Assembly: GCA_029531795.1 (NCBI GenBank)
Contig: JAPEIS010000012.1
Span: 310,001-374,000, forward strand
Reading direction: 5' to 3'
Source of the DNA: Sclerotinia nivalis
Lineage: Eukaryota > Ascomycota > Leotiomycetes > Helotiales > Sclerotiniaceae
Length of the DNA stretch: 64,000 nt
Shown here in pieces: positions 1 to 12,458 of this stretch. The notes beneath the pieces were generated by a model. That model was not told where the DNA came from, did not search any database, and saw only the letters and a program-made list of their open reading frames with translations. Numbering within the stretch: the stretch's first letter is position 1; every line of letters begins with the position of its first letter. Both the position numbers and the translations under genes were made by a program.

Positions 1-1670
1 AAGGGAATGGGGGTTAGTTGTTTTTGCTTGATGGGTGGATGGATGATTGTTTGGAGGGAATTAGGGGAGGAGTGAAAGGGAATGGGAGGATGGGGTGGAT
101 AGGATGGGATGGGATAGATAGGGAGGAGGGGGTAGTTGTTGTTTAGGGGCTTGGAAGGGCAGTGCGGGGTAGTTATTGGTTTGATTGAGATTCATTTGGA
201 TCTGGTATTATTATTGGTAAATCTTTGAGGGAGATTTCTGGATTCAAGATTGGGGATTCAGGATTTAGGATTTAGGTTCTGGGTAAGGGTAAGTAGGGGC
301 TGAGGAAAGGATAGAATAAAGGGAAAGAGGATAAGGGGGAAGAGGAGGGAGAGAGATAGAAAAAGAGTGATGTTGGTGTGAGAGAATGTAAGAGGATAGA
401 GGGGAAGGGGAGAGAGGGGGGGGGAGAGGAGTGAGGCAATGGATGAATGGGTGCGAGGAAGGGATTTAATTTGTTTCGTTATTTATCTATCTATCTATCT
501 ACCTAATCATTGGATTTGAATTTCTACCTACAGACTTGGAAATTTGTAACTATTGAGGGAATTCGCTACACCCCCTTATTAATTACATATTGTTTATTAC
601 ATATTGAACAATCAGCATTATATATAACCACTATAGATGACCAAAGAAATAAGAAAACCGAAATGTTTTTTTTTTCGAGATATGGAATACTATATATAGA
701 GTATGGAGTATATTCTTTGTATGTACTCCGTATCTATTTATTATTCATTTGTTATATTATCTTACCTCATCTTATCTTATCATATCAACTTTTTAATTTT
801 TTTGGTTTATCTAGGTATTTTAGCTCATCTATTTTTATCCTTTCTTTCAATTTATACTTGAGTATTTCAAGAGGAAATAATAATGATTTTGAGCAATAAC
901 GGGGATGGATGATGGATGAATTTTTATCGAATTCTATACATGATCTTGTGAAATAGCGGTGAGAAATCCGAGGATATACATAATCTTACTATAGGGAATA
1001 ATATAAGCTATAAGCTATAAGCTCACAAGGAGTATAATCTCCTTCTCCTTCCTTCCTTTTTTCTCCTTCTCTTCAATCTCATTATTACCTAGCATTCTTC
1101 CTAAAAATCCTCAATCTAACTATTGGTCCTTATTAGCTAACCAACCTTACTCCATCTAACCCCATATGCATTCCGTACCGGAATTCCACAATAGCCATAG
1201 CTTGCTTCTCCCTCAAACAAGCACATACACATACAAGCATATGCACATCCACCGCACCCGCAAAAATCCACCACGGATCCACCCCCATGGGCATCCGCAT
1301 CGACGTAAACAATTGAAATCGAGAAATCCGGCGAGAAGAATCTCAGATATCATGTACATGAGCGACATATTGTTTCACATTTTTGTTTTGGTTGATGTCA
1401 TGTTACTTTAGTCTTGCAAGTCTGGCTTCTAAGTCTTGCTTCTAAGGGTATGAAGGGTGGATGGATATCTCGATCCGTGTTTCTTTTTGTCTTTGGAGTG
1501 CGAGATTGGCGGGAGGAGGTTACTCGTGCGGCTCTCTTCGAATTCCCCTAACCCTGTATGTTTAACTTTCTCATCAACATCACATCACATCACAGACCAC
1601 ATAACTAACCTTAACGGAACGAAAATAACCGCTCGCTACTCTCGTGCTGTAGCCTGTCGGAAAGCATACC

Positions 1671-1686
1671 TACTCCGTGCGGAGTA
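1671..1686. repeat. Short inverted repeat around TACTCCG
   Basis: Two perfect 7-base arms (TACTCCG and CGGAGTA) are separated by TG. A related 9-mer, TACTCCGTA, occurs exactly at 724-732, 12049-12057 and 32632-32640. The role is unknown. Confidence 0.6.
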
Positions 1687-4600
1687 TATGTCATACTTCT
1701 TCTAAATATGGGTCATTACTCTACTCCCCTTGTAGTTTACCATCTTGTGTTATGTGTTTCACGGTGGAGCGTGACGTACTTTCTGATCAGGCGTGGAGAA
1801 TGAGGGGAGAAAAATCGTGCGGAGATTATGACGAATTTATTTGTGCGTTATATGTTCAAGAGCGGAGTCCTCTTTATTTCCTTTTTTTTTTCCCTTCTCT
1901 TTTCTTTTTTAAGCTTCTTGCCTTGTTGTCCCCGCTGTTGAGGGGAACTTTTTAAAATGTCTAATACGCTGTCATTTGAGATATGGAAGGACTGATATGT
2001 TTAGACCGGATGATGAATAATGCATAGAGGGGTTTAAGGGATGATTTTTTGATGCTCACTGCTGGTTTATGAAAGCTTATTTCGGAGTAATACTCTACCG
2101 AGATCAGTTAGGTAGAGTTGATAGAGGTGGTTTGGGTGAATGTTTTGCCGTTCTTTAATACTGGTTGTGATAGTTGTACTCCAGACCTATATTTCGACCG
2201 AGACTGTGTGGAGATGTATTTGGTTTTGGAGTGTGAGTATGAAGTGGCGGTTTGAGGCTTGAGTTGTTGGATTCTTGTTCGTGGAAATGGAAGGGTTGTG
2301 AAGAATTAATGTTCTAGTGAACTAAATGGTTGAGTGGACTAGGCTTATGGAGAGATAAGTTATGGGTGGAGGGAATGAGGGATGGATCTTGGGCGTGCGA
2401 TATGAGAAGATACACAAGGTTTTTACTCTTGTTCTTAAGAAACAAGATCATTGTTTTTGATAGATATGAGCAAGTGTCATGAAGAATGCGAAATTCCTAG
2501 CTAGAATATGATGATGGTTACATTTTTCCATCTCCAACCTTTTGCAATCAAACACATACAGCAAATTTCTCAAAAATCCATTTCCAACAATCAAAAAGAT
2601 GTAGTAACAGACAATCCCACTACTAAATTTACCTCGTAATCCATTTTCCCAGCTTAATTTCCAGCTATATCTCTTCAATCTCAGATATCCATTCCATTCC
2701 ATCGTATCCCTTACTCAACAACGACAAAAAATACACATAGACAGAAACCTCAATCACATCCCAACCCTATATCCTCCCATTATCAAAATCTATCATGTTT
2801 CGTTTATCATAATCCGAATCTTCAAGTAACAAGCACAACGCGTCTCATTTCTTTCTTTGGAGGAGCATCGAAAGAAAATAGAGAGGAAAGCGAGTGTAAA
2901 TGTCGAAGTACAAGAATGAGTAATGATAAGGCTATAAGCGGAGGATTGGCGAGGTGTAAACTCAAGAGAATGAGGAGTTTCATGGTATGGTTTGTGCGGG
3001 TTGGTAGTTTGGTATGGTTTGTGTGGGATGGAATAGGATATGATATTATAGGATATCTGAGGGCGGAGAGAAAGCGGATGGAATGGTTGGAATAGAGAAT
3101 GGCGAATGAAGAGTAGAGACCCGAGTATTTCATCATTTTATCATTTCTGGTGTTGTGCAATTTTCGATACTTTCGATTGAAAAGTTTCAATTTGTTTCCG
3201 TGAATGTCTCTCTGCAATGGATTGGGTGGAGCGGATTCGTATATTCCTGTTACTCCTTTTGATGAAGACGACCTTACATTCCCTTTTTGAGAGATATTCA
3301 CATTTGCGGTCCGGAGAATATAGTGTCACTAGGATGCGAATATTTCACACCAGAATATGTTATCAGGGTATCTCCTTTCATAACTCACCACGAGTGCAGT
3401 GCTCTAAGGAGTCTAAGACCGGGTACTCGGAGGAGCGGAGCAATACCATCAAACCATTTCTTTCTTACTTGGATATTTTCCAGAACAATTTAAGCGTAGA
3501 ACGACTGAAGTAATGCAGTCCTGAAACTAAATTCGTTACTGTTTCACCACTATTGTATATCTATTTCTTACTCCTAAGATACATATCCCCGTGTCCCTAG
3601 ATCTACCCCCAGGGAAGTCATAGCGGGGTGATATCACACGGTGGAACACCATGCTATCTCCTCATTTTCCGCTCTCTACTCAAAACATCCCAAGAGTTCC
3701 GTCTGTAATATCAAGAGGTGCCTCGGGGTATCAGTATTCCGTGGAATTTATCTCTCAGTAAATTTTTACCTAATTATTCTCCAATGATGAATATTGAGCA
3801 AGTACCACAGTAACGATATATATTTGCACAGAATACATACTTGAAGTTACCCCACTATATTCACAGCGGAGTCGTCTAACTGAGATTTCCTTAAAAGCTT
3901 TGGAGATTTTGGAAGAGGATAGGAAACCCAAGTCCTCCGTGTGTTAACATTCTATTGCTACAAGTGAACGAGGTTACGTGCTACTATGCTATATCCGCGC
4001 GGAGCCATCTCAACTCATTTGAGTTTAGCCATTAAATCCCGCGCGGAGTCAGCAATGTCCACTTTCCGTAACTCCTTTGAGAACTCCGCTGAAGGAGCTA
4101 TATTGTTACACACATGTGCTCCGGGGTTTGGCGCTGATATCTATCGGGACATAAAATTCGAATCGGAGTTGTTTGATTTTCGCGTGCTTGGGTGAGCAAA
4201 TGGTGTGGCTTAGTCGCACTCTCTTGTTTACATTCAGTTTTCCTGGATATACGAGACTCAAATTTCTTTTGGTAGGAGTGTTTATCCTAGCGGTTCACTC
4301 TGAGCCCTGTGGCACGACGGCGCTATTTAGAATTGGGTGTGGGGTCCTGAAATGCGGGGTGCAGTGCTAGAGTATTGGGGGTTTTTTCAGCCCTGATTAA
4401 GGATAATCAGATGTGAATTCCGGGCTGGGACCGGGGAAATGTTGGGTGCCGATTTATTTGGTTCTTTTGCGGAAGAAGACACAAAAGAATATATGCAGTG
4501 GGGGGAGACAATAGTTTGGGTCTATGTGTACAGATCACGATATAAAAGGAACGGAAGAGGGATTTGAGGTTAGATTGCATGGGGTACTACTTATTCTGGG

Positions 4601-7079
4601 TCCAGATGCAAGGAGGGTCTTTTAGCTCTTAGGGTATGACGCATTGTTTGTGATGTAGAGAAAGTAAATGAGTGTATATCACTTCTCTGATTCTGACTAA
4701 TTTCCTTCTTTGTAGTGATTGTCCAAGTGGTTGTCAGATGGTGGGAATTTGGTAATCTATTCATAATACTCTTAGTATTGTATCCAATGCATCTTCCATT
4801 TCCTAAATAGATCGAACACCCGTTGGTTTCATGCCAACTCCCGAGAAGGCATATATATCCCTTTACCTTGTATCGTATCAATATATCACAATGGACGAAC
4901 TGGTCTATGTTAAATCGGTGATTTGTACTGAGCGACCTCTCGCAGGACGTATGATGTCTTTCAGGCAGGACTAGACTCATCATTTACACCGGAGTCTCTT
5001 CTGACGCATACCAGTTTACAATTAGCCCTATTAGGGCCATAAGAGCAATTGCACATGACCAACTTGAAGTCAAAACAATTCCTTCTATCCCAAGCCTGAT
5101 TCTCTATTCAGGCACATAACATCGCAGCCCAAAAACGACAAAGAACCCTTGAAATCCACCTCCATCAACCGATACTCCCGTCATGCATGTCCCATTCCCC
5201 ACAACTCCAGACTCCAGATTCCAGATTCCTCTCCGAATCTTAATCGGAAAAAAGAATTTCATGCCCAAGCTCAACACACCTCGAACAAAATTCAAACACA
5301 TATCGATTCACCCCAGCTTTCGCAAAGTTTAATAATCTCGAGCCAAACAATGAAGAACCACGTATTCCATCCCCACTTGTGGCGACCTGCACTGCACCCC
5401 TCACTCACGTGCAGAAGCGTGACCACGTATCTTACATGAACCACGTATGTAGGTCTCGAGACCCCACATGTTCATCTATTTATTTATTATGAACATTTTG
5501 GGTTGCGGCGACAATGTCACCTTGTGTATTGTGATGTTTATTAAAGAGAACACTTGTCTAGGCGCATGTGAGCTTGGAGAATAAAGAGGTGTTGTGCCAA
5601 GGAGCTCGGGAATAGTACTTGAGTGATTAACTGGCTGCATGAATAGCTGCATGAACCCAGTTGGTGCACTAGTCATGTATATGCAAATGCACGAATTCTG
5701 CAGAACTTCTCCAAAAGCCTTAGTTTAAAGTAAGGAATGACTTTTTGGGTTCGTATTACTGCGCACTTGCGATGAAAAGGTTATAGTGTTGTTGAAAAAC
5801 TTAAAGATTGTAAATGCACCCAATACTACCCACTAGTCTAGTGAAGCAGGAAGAGGATTTTGAATCTTGAGGTTAGACTCAAGGGATGTCTAGATGATAC
5901 GATGGGATAAATCTAATATGAGGGATATAGAAGACGTACTTTGCATTGCAGGAAGCAGCTACTTTTATTCTAGATATGGATGCAGATGCATGAGATATAT
6001 CACGTTTGAAACATACATATACATCTAGTGAGGATTTATATGCGGCCTACAATGCCCTCTTGCCATTATGTACTATATTCACAGAATATACCCTGAGCTA
6101 GGTTGACTAGTATTCAATTTTCTGGTTGCATCAATGTCACTCGCAAAATTGCGTGATAGGACTTGAAGTATTGAAGTCGTGTTTTAAAGCTTATTTCTCT
6201 GTATATGTGGCAACTAAAATAAAGATTTCCCACCATCCGGAAAGAGTTATAAATGAAGCAAGGTGGCGAATGGCTCCTGGATAAACTTTTGCATCTATAT
6301 GCTGATCACTAGGTCAACCCAATCTATGTACCCTATGTCACTTACCTATAGTGGTAGGAAACAGATATGAGATTTTAAAACCCATCTTAGTAAAGTCCTG
6401 GTCGAATTTATCAATATGAGAAGTGCGACATTGTACATGTGCACGTACTTTTGGACTCATCCACATATATGCCTGATCTCTAGATTAGGTACCACACTAT
6501 CAATAGTATGGGGGAGGAGGATTTTGGGAATGAAAATACGAATGGTAGAAGTTATTGAATAGATCGACCACCAAACAGACTGTGCTTCAGTGGTTGAACA
6601 GTAATGATCATCTCACTCGAGCTCAGCCGTTCATACTTGAGATATTTTAATTGAAAGATTTATCGTTTATCATTAAATAAAGAAAGTGGAATGGAGAAAT
6701 ATCAATCTTCCCCCGCCTAAGACCCAAATTAACCAGTGTAAATAGAAAATAAAATCCGCCACAATCCCCCCAACTCCCTAACCTCTACACCAATGAGCCA
6801 ACTCAGCATGTCCTGAACTCCAAGCTATTAGATCAAATTCTATCATTGAATGATTGAGAAGCTATAAACCATCAAAATTGATTTGATGATTCGAATAGCT
6901 TCAATCCTTCAAATGATTTAAAGAATCAACCAAGAATGCTTTCCATTATTGGACTGCAGTCGGGAGGATCAAAGACCGTGAGCCAGCCCAGAGAGCGAAT
7001 TCCGAAGGAAGTTCAAGAAACTCGGAGCGAGCCCTAGCCACACATCCCTACGTCGTAGCTGAGTCGAGCCAAAACCGGT

Positions 7080-7362
7080 GTCTCCTCCTCCTTTGCTCTC
7101 TCATCATCACCTCCTCCTCCCCGTCAACCTCCTCCCCGTCAACCTCCTCCCGTCAACCTCCTCCTCGCTCTCTCCCTCCTCCTTTTCCTCGCTGCTCTCT
7201 TCCTCCCCCTCATCCTCCTCCCCCTCCTCGTCACCTCCTCCTCCTCCTCGCTCTCTCCCTTCTCCTTTTCCTCGCCGCTCTCTTCTTCCCCCTCATCCTC
7301 CTCCTCATCCGCCTCTTGTCAACATCGACCTCTTCATCCTCCTCCTTCTCGTCAGAATCCAT
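7080..7362. repeat. CT-rich minisatellite with two ~70-bp subrepeats
   Basis: The + strand is almost pure C/T and built of CTC/TCC triplets. A CCGTCAACCTCCTC-type unit occurs three times near 7,128-7,170, and a longer block (CCTCGCTCTCTCCCT...) occurs twice near 7,170 and 7,245 with few changes. On the minus strand one frame from an ATG at about 7,361 begins Met-Asp-Ser-Asp and turns acidic in one frame and Arg-rich in another. It may therefore be the relic of an acidic coding repeat, but no intact gene is visible. Confidence 0.7.
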
Positions 7363-8381
7363 GTTCTGTGCAAAACAACCTAGTTACTGGGAAAATATCC
7401 TTAGTAACATCATTCAACTATGAATCGACAGTTGTGATGAGAGCTAAAGCTATCTTGTGAGGCTTGGGGGATTAAGTTGCCCAAAACCCGTTGGCATGAA
7501 GAAGCCGGTGATAGACCAGTCGCTTTAGCGTCGGCATTTGATATGCTAGGTAGATATAAATTTAGTCATATCGGTCGCCTTCTATTAGGAAGGAAATTGA
7601 CAGGAGACATGCGGAAGCACAAAATATATACTTGTGATTTTTCTTGCTGTAACGCGAGAGGTAGGAAGGCTCGACTTCTAACCTTCCTGCCAGAGAAGAC
7701 CACACCCAGAACCATGTAGTTGTGGTTCCATGTTCACTCAAATATTTGAAGTCTGGTCGAGCAAGAAATGCGCTAAGCCCATCACTTTAAACTTTCTAGT
7801 AGAACGTTTGGGGAATGGATTCTAATCTTTCTAAGAAGGACCGGACACAAAGCGTGGGATTATATAAAGTCATAGAATTTGGAGCCCAAGTTTTAGTAAC
7901 ATCAAAAGTTTTCCATTGAAGTTACTTCGATGGTTTGGGCTTCTCAAATTTGAATTATGGTGCATGATAAAAAAGTGCATCTATCCAAGGTGTCAGGGCT
8001 TATGATAATTGTCAGTTATCTCGGGATGAATTTACATCGAACAATACTCGAGTAGTAAGTACATAACAAATAATATTTTGATGTGCTGACATTTAATGGC
8101 CTTCTATTGGTGCCTGTCAAAATATGGGGAATGATGACTAATCAGAATCAATGATGCTGATCAATCATGAACCTCGGAAAATTATAACTATTACAGTACT
8201 AAGTAAATATTTGAGCCAAAGCAATAGTATCAAACAACAACCAACAACCATTCACACATATACTCCAGCAATTTTCTATTTAAATCCGACAGTGCCGATA
8301 CTATCACTGTATTCCTCCAGCCATCGTATTCGAATTCCCTCCGATATCTCACCAATTGAATCCAAATAACCCCTCCAAAGC

Positions 8382-8942
8382 ATGGAAAATTCCGCCCTTT
8401 CCTGCCTGCGTTGTCTACGAACTCGCGCTCCTCTTCTAAGTAACTCGATTACGCGATCCTCAAATATGCACAGCGTAAAGACTTGCGCTGTAGCCGCAAA
8501 AAATATCCGTTTATACTCTATTACTGCGATCAATTCACCCCGCTCTCCCCCACGATCCCGAGCTCTTTACCCCTCATCCGCACCACTATCCCGCCTTAGG
8601 TTCTACAGCAGCGATTCACCTTCCACAATCAAAGGTACCGTTGGAGCCGGTGCAGAAGGCGTCGCACAGGAAGAAGCTCGCGCGGCAGATATACTTCAGG
8701 CACCAGACCACCTCGATGAAGCAGAGAAAAACATATGGGATAAATTATCCCGCGAGCTTCAACCCACGAAATTACAAGTACAAGATATAAGTGGAGGATG
8801 TGGGAGTATGTATGGGATTGAGGTTGTGAGTGAAAAGTTTAGAGGGTTGAATATGTTGAAACAACAAAGATTGGTTAATAAGGTTTTGGGAGAGGAGATC
8901 AAGGGCTGGCATGGCGTGCAGTTGAGGACTAGTGTGCCTTGA
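8382..8942 (+). CDS. Mitochondrial BolA-like protein (Bol3/BOLA3 type)
   Basis: The product is a 186-residue single-exon protein. The C-terminal half (about 108-183) is a BolA domain with the GGCGSMYGIEV signature including a conserved Cys near residue 140, and a conserved His in the HGVQL motif near the end. Mitochondrial BolA proteins work with monothiol glutaredoxins in delivering Fe-S clusters to client enzymes. The first ~75 residues are rich in Arg, Ser and Leu and nearly free of acidic residues, as in a mitochondrial presequence, so matrix location is inferred. The start is the first ATG of the open frame and leaves a targeting peptide of plausible length. Bol1 also has a similar fold; the Cys-containing motif and presequence favour the mitochondrial type. 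Confidence 0.85.
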   Translation: MENSALSCLRCLRTRAPLLSNSITRSSNMHSVKTCAVAAKNIRLYSITAINSPRSPPRSRALYPSSAPLSRLRFYSSDSPSTIKGTVGAGAEGVAQEEARAADILQAPDHLDEAEKNIWDKLSRELQPTKLQVQDISGGCGSMYGIEVVSEKFRGLNMLKQQRLVNKVLGEEIKGWHGVQLRTSVP

Positions 8943-10682
8943 AGGGATTGAAAATTGGTGGAAGGTGATTGGAGAATTATAGAGGGATGTATATGTATAA
9001 TGCGGTATTTGGCCGGTTGGTTGCATTGCACGTTGGAATGAAATGTATATCTTGTGGGTGAGGGGACCACAAATGCCAGTTGTACATTATGGGTCGAATG
9101 TTGGCATTCATGAATAAAGAAAGTAATGACATTTCCAAGAAAATGAAGTTTATTAATCAAGCTCAGGATGCTCCCCTTCCATTTTCCAACAGTAAGACGT
9201 GGTTCATGTCATGTGTCATCCGAGGGAAATGGATGATAGTCAGTCATTAATATCCAATTTTGATACCCTTATCCCACATTTAACTTCCCAACATTGATCT
9301 GAAAATGCACCTTCGCTTATGGGGTTTTGTTGCACATCTGCAATGAGCTGTATTGTTGCAAAAGCTTAACGACTCGACCTAAATACTGTCCATCCGATCT
9401 TTTTTCACACTTGCACACGCCTATTCACTGATCAGATTCCTCTCTATATCTAAATACCTTCTAGAAGCTACTCATCTGATCTTGACATAACCTACTCGCT
9501 AGGATATTTTGCCACATATCTCGGACGATTATGAAGGGCAAATTGAGTGAATATTCTAGTAGCCAAGCAGGACTGAGGTTACTATGAGCTAAGTTGGATT
9601 ATTATGTTAAAGCTAGTTAAAAGGTATACTGTGTCGATTATACCTATTCTCTCTGGTAGTATGAAAAATGTATGGAATCAAGTCTACTCGGTCTAAGGAC
9701 AGCCGAATATCGGGTTAGTATTTGTATGTTCTCTTTTGCGAGGGATAGGCTAGCAGATAACTCGATGATAAGAGCGGCAATATACTCTCCTCTGTCAGAG
9801 TATGAGCGCTTTCTCTGGCATGGAAAAGAACGGCTGGACATTTACTGTGCGAGCCATGATATACATTCCGATACATCAATATCCCGCTTCTGACAGCAGT
9901 TCGCCTCATGGAAGAGACGGGTACATTAACGCTAGCCCAGACTAAGTAGATGCTACATCCTTCTCATAACCATCTCCAGTCATCCGAATTTGGATGTCGT
10001 CGCGAGAGAACACTTGAATGCTCCAGGAATGGGTGCTGAGAAGGCGGGTAAGGAATGCCGAGCCCGTGTTATCGCATGCGACATTCTGAAAGCGAGATGC
10101 ATATCCTTTGGATTTAGATGTGCTAGGAAAGTTATCGAGTATCGCTTAATTAGTCGATTTTAAATTGTGTATCGGCTGTAGGGAGTATGCTGTCGAGATG
10201 TTTGGGATTCTGTATGCGGGTCTGGGGATAGTTCTGTCGTTCAAATATTTCTGCGATAGATTTTTACGTCGTATGCAATAACCTCCTCTATGGCGAGTCT
10301 TACTGGTAGCACCATTAACGAGTGCCGTGTGTGGCGGCGGTGGGAGCTATCGAGGTTGTTCATCTGGTAGTGGATAGACTATCTTCCCCAACAATAACTC
10401 AAACTCGGAATAAAATAACCGCTGTTGCGAAGACAATCCCGCCCGACCCTTGTGGAGATTTTGTTGTTTTAGCTGCAGGCTATAGAAGGTATAGAGTTAT
10501 CTAATAACGATAGCTGAAAGCTAGGTTGGATGCTGGTGGCAGTAAACCATCCGTCTTGTACACGTACACTGCCAAAAATCGATTTCGTTTGCTCTCTTTA
10601 ATGTGTCTAATTCTCTAACAACTTTGTTACTACTCTCTACTCTCTAGTCTACTCTTACTCCGAACCCTAGACCATATGTTAT
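8943..10682. other. Intergenic (1.7 kb)
   Basis: This is the probable 3' UTR of the BolA-like gene followed by AT-rich DNA and the 3' flank of the minus-strand esterase. The frames near 9,650-9,900 overlap on both strands and look like chance openings. No RNA gene or repeat was recognised. Confidence 0.4.
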
Positions 10683-11946
10683 CTACCGTCCCAAATCTAT
10701 CTCCCACTGCATCTTAACAACATTCCCTATTTTATCAGGAGTTTGATCTGGAAACTTTTCTGCAATACATTTCGTTACTTCTTGAAAAAGGATCTTATAG
10801 CCTTCGCCACTGAAATGTAGACCTGCGAGTCATGTATTAATATATATATTTCATTTTATTCCGCCTTTAATTTGTGAATTGAAGTCAGGTAACTTACCAT
10901 CATACAGCAATTTCGTGAGATTGGAATCCCTGCCATTTTCTTCTAGGCCCGGCATTATGGCCGGATCATCGCCCTCTTTCCATCTATTGGCAAATGAGCG
11001 TCAGTTAACAGCTTTCACTACGTATATCAAACACTTCGTCAAAAGTTCGAGAATCGGACTGAATCACCACATACCCACAAGCACCCATAAATGCACTCCA
11101 TAAATCCACGACGCCTAGCCCATTTTCCTCCCCAATCCTCCTCACGGCATCCCTATACTCTCTCGTATCTTTCACCCGTCTAGGCTCATCAGAATATCCC
11201 CACTCACTATTCGTAACTCTACAGGTTGCCTCGTCAACTGGCGCTGGCGTCACAAGTATAATTCTCGATGCGTGAGCTTGAATGAGAGGATGAGAGATGA
11301 GCGTCTTCATATTAAGGATGAACTGGGGAAGAGGGACATATTGATTTGCGGAGGGGCCGCGGTTCAGATCATTGGCGCCGAAGAATATGAGCTGATAGAT
11401 GTCAGCTTTTTCTGTAGATTAAGTTGGATTTGGGTAAAAACGTACTAGAAAACGAATTTTGGCTTGAGAGGGAGTGGGGAAGAATTGTGGGAGAACTTCG
11501 AGTGCGTGGTTGGTGTTGTAGGCACTACCAAATTGGTTAGTGAATATACTGAGATTTTTCCAAGTAAAGTCGCAGACAACGAACCTGAAGCCCCGGTTTA
11601 TGATGTCTAGTTTTCGGGCATATGCTAGGAAAATATTAGCGAATCTTTTAAGCCAGAGACTTAGGACGGGGTTTGTTCTCTCAATCAGTCGATCAAGAGT
11701 GATATTGCGGAGTATCGGGGTCATACCATTCTGAAGTGCAGATGCAAATGAGAACCCATTAGGTTCGTTTGAGCCCTGAGTGATGCTATCACCTGGCGCG
11801 ATACATCAGTATTGGAACTTTTCATCAATTTACCGAGATGCACCAACCAAACAACATAAACTGATCATAAGGCGCCTGGCAGTTTTAGCATCAATCATTC
11901 ATGTAACCCACATGCTTTGCTCCGTGGAACAGCGAGCACTCACCAT
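10683..11946 (-). CDS. SGNH/GDSL esterase, isoamyl-acetate-hydrolase type, eight exons
   Basis: My model has exons 11946-11944, 11875-11848, 11792-11727, 11624-11585, 11524-11446, 11391-11075, 10983-10898 and 10822-10683, giving 252 residues. The SGNH blocks are in order: FGDSITQ with Ser13, a conserved Gly block in RGFSAYN, GAND with Asn79, and DGLHF with the Asp206/His209 pair. Family members (yeast Iah1) hydrolyse short acetate esters in the cytosol. There is no signal peptide. All introns are 54-102 nt with GT...AG ends, and every junction restores the frame expected for the family. Exon 1 contributes only the ATG, followed by a strong GTGAGT donor. Exons 2-4 are very short (28, 66 and 40 nt), so automated callers may miss the N-terminus. 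Confidence 0.85.
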
Positions 11947-12458
11947 TTCAATCTTCCAATATGTTCTTCTGAAAATAAACCAAGAAAGAAATCCCAAGTC
12001 AAAGTACCTCAAAATGTACACAAATCGCTAAGATGCTTGAGTACCAAATACTCCGTACCTCACACCAAAATTTACCTAGAACCGATGTCCAACTCACAAT
12101 TGCATAAACGAGCAGCCTCTTTTTCACCTTGATAAATTACGATAGAAGCATTTATCCAGAAGAACTAATGATAAGTCCCGTATTTGGGTGATTTCAATTT
12201 AGCCAGCATCCGATCCTTGCAACTTATCTTCTCCCAATTGAACAGGTGTAGGGGTAAACCTACCCCGTCATGATTGTGGAGCCTGAGTAAGACGAGGCAG
12301 TGATAGAATTTACTAACGGGTGAGGGTGAATGTTCATGATGATTGTTGGATACCTAATATGAGAGCAATAATCCCAACGTGATGGAAAGTTTCTAGGTTA
12401 CAAATTCGAAGTTTGTCCGAACAGCCGAAGAATCATCAAAAACACAAACCTTAATACC
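11947..12458. other. Intergenic, upstream of esterase and GH1 relic
   Basis: This short AT-rich spacer contains one exact TACTCCGTA motif at 12049-12057. It probably holds the esterase promoter and 5' UTR. Nothing else was recognised. Confidence 0.35.

Larger units (their letters stand above)
1..8381. other. Gene-free, repeat-rich stretch (8.4 kb)
   Basis: I see no supportable gene here. Open frames are short, overlap on both strands and resemble no family. The first 430 bases are strongly purine-biased on the + strand, with GGGAT-like pentamers near 90-125. A (TATC)n tract lies at about 484-501. Around 3,200 a short frame opens with ATG (28 codons, then a stop) without recognisable content. 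Two local features are listed separately: an inverted repeat at 1671 and a CT-rich minisatellite at 7080. A distant 5' exon of the downstream gene cannot be excluded. Confidence 0.5.

Noticed and set aside
510..899. 129-codon + strand frame
   Set aside because: AT-driven, rich in Tyr, Leu, Ile and Phe, with no domain, no splice context and no similarity that I recognise.
2822..3301. 159-codon - strand frame
   Set aside because: It overlaps other frames on both strands, its composition is Ser/Leu/Asn/His biased, and it shows no motif. It is probably a chance opening.
7078..7383. Pro/Ser-rich 101-codon + frame
   Set aside because: It is simply the translation of the CT minisatellite.
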